Shown: one piece after another, positions 61,869 through 64,000 of the stretch
Position numbering within the stretch: the stretch's first letter is position 1
Layout of the letters: each line of letters begins with the position of its first letter
Source: Belliella pelovolcani
Lineage (GTDB): Bacteria > Bacteroidota > Bacteroidia > Cytophagales > Cyclobacteriaceae
NCBI RefSeq assembly: GCF_900156785.1
Contig: NZ_FTOP01000013.1
Coordinates: 52,541-116,540, forward strand
DNA length: 64,000 nt
Reading direction: 5' to 3'
Notes under the pieces: model-generated
Told to the model about the DNA's origin: nothing
The model's input: the letters and a program-made list of their open reading frames with translations, nothing else
Database searches by the model: none
Program-made: the position numbers and the translations under genes

Positions 61869-63787
61869 TGAGGTTTGTTTTATTCTTTATTTCATTAACA
61901 TTTTTAATAAATGTAAACACTGTATTAGCTCAGGATTACAGTATTAGTAAAATTCAATCTGATTGGTTAAGTAAAGCTCCGGCTGTAGTGAGAAAGTCAG
62001 AACATTCTAGTACAGTTAATTCAAAAGGGGAAATATCCTTCAAAGTTAAGATTGCATATACGATTTTAAAACAGGAAGCAAATGAACTTGCTGTAATGGA
62101 TGTGAATTATAGTAAATCAATCCTATTTAAAAGTTTATCAGGTAAAATTTTTGACCCATTTGGAAAGGAGATAAAGAAATCAAAAAAATCAGATATTCAA
62201 GATTTCAGTAATTTCAGTTCATTTTCAATCTATGAAGACAATAGACAGAAGGTGTTAGACCTGAAACAATTCAAATTACCATATACTGTTGAATTTGAAT
62301 ATGAAGTAATATATCCTAATCTCTATTACATTAATTCTTGGGTACCACAAAATTTCCCGAACATACCAGTACAACATGCCTCAGTAAGTTATCAATACCC
62401 AAAAGATATTGATCTTAGATTCTTTTCAGCCTCGTCAAGTATTCCAGTATATAAGAGTCAAGAGGTCATAGGTGACTCAAAAGTGTTTGCTTTAGAATTA
62501 TCAAATTTGGAAATTCTTGAAACTGAACCTTTAATGCCTTCCCCAGTCAATTATCTTCCCATCTTATATGTCGCTCCGGCTCAATTTGATTATGATGGAT
62601 ATAAGGGAGATTTAACTAGCTGGAAATCCTTTGGATATTGGATTAATGATTTGAATAAAGACAAAGATGCATTATCTGATCAAATGGTATCTAAAATTCA
62701 TGAGCTAACTTCAGGTTTAGATAATGATATAGAAAAAACAAAAGTCTTATACCAATACTTACAAGAGAAAACTAGATATGTTAGTATTCAATTGGGAATA
62801 GGAGGGCTAATGCCTTTCGAAGCTTCATTAGTAGAGAAATATGGTTATGGAGATTGTAAGGCGCTTTCAAATTTCATGAAGGCAATGTTGAAAGAAGCAG
62901 GGATCAATAGTCATTATACACTAATACACGGAGGCAAAAATGTAAGAAAAATTTACGAAGAATTCCCAAAAGATTATTTTAACCATGTAATCTTGGCGGT
63001 TCCTTTAGAAAAGGATACAATTTGGTTAGAGTGCACTAGCCAATCTAATCCTTTTGGGTATTTAGGTGATTTCACTTCTGGTCGGCAAGCCTTAATGATA
63101 ACAGATAATGGAGGATATTTAACTACTACTCCAAAATATACTTATGATCATAATGTTCAAACTACTAAAGCTTTTTTTGACATAAGAGATAATGGAATTT
63201 CTAGTTATAATGTTGAAACTGTTTTTAAAGGACTTCAAGTTGAGAATGGAAGTCTACTTAATTTCATCAACCAATCCAATGATCAAAAGAGAAAGTGGTT
63301 CAGCCAAAATTTTGGACTTACAAATTTTACCTTAGAAAATCTCAATTTTAATTTCTTAGATGGATTTTCTCCAATTATTGAAATGACAACTAATGGGAGT
63401 ACAAAAGGCTTAGTAACTTTCACTGGAAGTAGAATTATACTCCAACCCAATCAATTAAACGTTTATTCATCAAATATTAGAAATACAAAAAAATCTAGAG
63501 AATTTGATTTTGAAGTATTAACAGGTTTTATCGATGAGGATTTATTTGAATATACTTTGCCAAATGAATATCTTTTAGAAACTTCACCGGAAGATGTTTA
63601 CTTAGAAAGTGAATTTGGAATTTATAAGCTATCCTTTACTCTTAATAATAACAAATTAACTTATGCTAGGTCCTTATGCATGTACAATGGAACTTTTGAA
63701 CATTTTAAATTTGATGAATATCTCAATTTTTTAGCTATTATAGAGAAATTCGATAAGACTAAATTGATCTTTACAAAATCTAAATGA
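61868..63787 (+). CDS. DUF3857 / transglutaminase-like exported protein with intact catalytic site
   Basis: A 639-residue exported protein (signal MRFVLFFISLTFLINVNTVLAQ). DUF3857 domain at about 40-240, transglutaminase-like domain at about 270-410: Cys in YGYGDCKALSNFMKAML, His in YFNHVILAVP, and Glu in WLECTSQSNP at the position of the third residue. Residues after 420 are beta-rich. It is a paralogue of the gene just upstream, but keeps the triad. In Bacteroidota these pairs are common; the substrate is unknown. Its last 8 bp overlap the convergent DUF805 remnant. Confidence 0.9.
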   Translation: MRFVLFFISLTFLINVNTVLAQDYSISKIQSDWLSKAPAVVRKSEHSSTVNSKGEISFKVKIAYTILKQEANELAVMDVNYSKSILFKSLSGKIFDPFGKEIKKSKKSDIQDFSNFSSFSIYEDNRQKVLDLKQFKLPYTVEFEYEVIYPNLYYINSWVPQNFPNIPVQHASVSYQYPKDIDLRFFSASSSIPVYKSQEVIGDSKVFALELSNLEILETEPLMPSPVNYLPILYVAPAQFDYDGYKGDLTSWKSFGYWINDLNKDKDALSDQMVSKIHELTSGLDNDIEKTKVLYQYLQEKTRYVSIQLGIGGLMPFEASLVEKYGYGDCKALSNFMKAMLKEAGINSHYTLIHGGKNVRKIYEEFPKDYFNHVILAVPLEKDTIWLECTSQSNPFGYLGDFTSGRQALMITDNGGYLTTTPKYTYDHNVQTTKAFFDIRDNGISSYNVETVFKGLQVENGSLLNFINQSNDQKRKWFSQNFGLTNFTLENLNFNFLDGFSPIIEMTTNGSTKGLVTFTGSRIILQPNQLNVYSSNIRNTKKSREFDFEVLTGFIDEDLFEYTLPNEYLLETSPEDVYLESEFGIYKLSFTLNNNKLTYARSLCMYNGTFEHFKFDEYLNFLAIIEKFDKTKLIFTKSK

Positions 63788-63923
63788 CGTCAATTTTTAA
63801 AGGACTTTCACCATACTTGTTGCTTTTTTCTTGACCTTTCTTTAGCCCAAGCCAGATAAATCCAATGAAGTTAATTGGTGGTGGAATCAATAGATATAGT
63901 GCATATATAATACTCCCCAAAAT
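63780..63923 (-). pseudogene. C-terminal remnant of a DUF805-like membrane protein gene
   Basis: On the reverse strand the last 47 codons of a gene are left: ILGSIIYALYLLIPPPINFIG, then FIWLGLKKGQEKSNKYGESP and a stop at 63782-63780. The C-terminal pattern, a hydrophobic segment then KKGQ-x-NKYGESP, is that of DUF805/YhaH-type membrane proteins. The frame closes at a TAA inside the adjoining IS-like end, so the gene is interrupted at about 63923. Confidence 0.7.
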
Positions 63924-64000
63924 TGAGACCAGAGGTTAAGTTAAAAAAAACCGTTTAAATTTAACCTTATGAACAAGCAAACAAGACGAAAGTTTTCTCC
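63924..64000 (+). mobile_element. Left end of an IS3-like insertion sequence (runs off the window)
   Basis: From 63924 the sequence changes to TGAGACCAGAGGTTAAGTTA, an A-run and CCG, a plausible terminal region beginning TG. 45 bp later an ATG at 63969 opens a frame reading MNKQTRRKFS, the usual start of an IS3-family OrfA (helix-turn-helix subunit). The right end is outside the window, so target-site duplication cannot be checked. Confidence 0.68.
63969..64000 (+). CDS. IS3-family transposase OrfA (first 10 codons only)
   Basis: Only MNKQTRRKFS is visible. The basic start followed by RRKFS is characteristic of IS3/IS911-type OrfA proteins (usually continuing PEFKAKVAL). The rest is outside the window. 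Confidence 0.6.
   Translation, partial: MNKQTRRKFS

Overview
The window is chromosomal DNA of a low-to-medium G+C member of the Bacteroidota, most likely order Cytophagales, family Cyclobacteriaceae (Algoriphagus/Belliella/Cyclobacterium type). Grounds: AT-rich intergenic DNA with TAnnTTTG-type -7 boxes, a DUF4221 lipoprotein, the long Bacteroidota forms of urocanate hydratase and of a PurF-like protein, TamB, a DUF2911 protein, DUF3857 transglutaminase-like proteins, and the menaquinone gene order menI-menF-menD. The genus is inferred from gene content, not from a search. No rRNA, tRNA or CRISPR was recognised.

Layout. 1-7.6 kb: photolyase (cut by the left edge), TamB, tsaD, smpB and an HNH nuclease. 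7.7-20 kb: a signalling and envelope block with a hybrid histidine kinase (HisKA-HATPase-REC-HPt), a convergent sigma-54 enhancer-binding response regulator, small exported proteins, a PurF-like amidotransferase, an operon TauE transporter / ATP-grasp enzyme / lone receiver domain, an M42 peptidase and a membrane glycosyltransferase. 20-29 kb: DUF2911 protein, flavin reductase, DUF2975/XRE pair, HEPN/MNT toxin-antitoxin, valS, hutG, a gpx-ohrR peroxide-response operon and an AlkB-type alkane hydroxylase. 29-36.6 kb: hutU, hutI and hutH with a LysR regulator, separated by repeat-filled gaps and a GxxExxY protein gene. 36.7-40.4 kb: DUF4221 lipoprotein, MazEF-like and VapBC-like modules, XRE-membrane protein. 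40.5-48.3 kb: an MFS carrier, then a beta-glucan locus (sugar porter broken by an in-frame amber codon, GH16 lipoprotein, very large glucan-phosphorylase-like protein). 48.3-58.4 kb: menaquinone genes, phosphatase, zinc-ribbon and Nif3-like proteins, lpxK, putative porin, miaE. 58.5-64 kb: FtsX/MacB-type permease, tandem DUF3857 proteins, and a DUF805 gene remnant cut by the left end of an IS3-like element running off the window.

How the genes may work together. Histidine is degraded by HutH, HutU, HutI and HutG, all encoded here although hutG lies apart. Menaquinone, lipid A and tRNA modification genes are housekeeping. The most interesting non-coding signal is a set of TTCCCCA/TGGGGAA half-sites, phased at 10 bp in two of three places. 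It occurs only in three gaps between 12.3 and 19.9 kb, each upstream of a sigma-54-like -24/-12 element, and the enhancer-binding protein with its probable kinase is encoded next door. I propose a local regulon of small exported proteins, the TauE/ATP-grasp/receiver operon and the glycosyltransferase. A second theme is repeats of the GCCACAAAGGCACAAAG type arranged around the GxxExxY gene and the hut genes.
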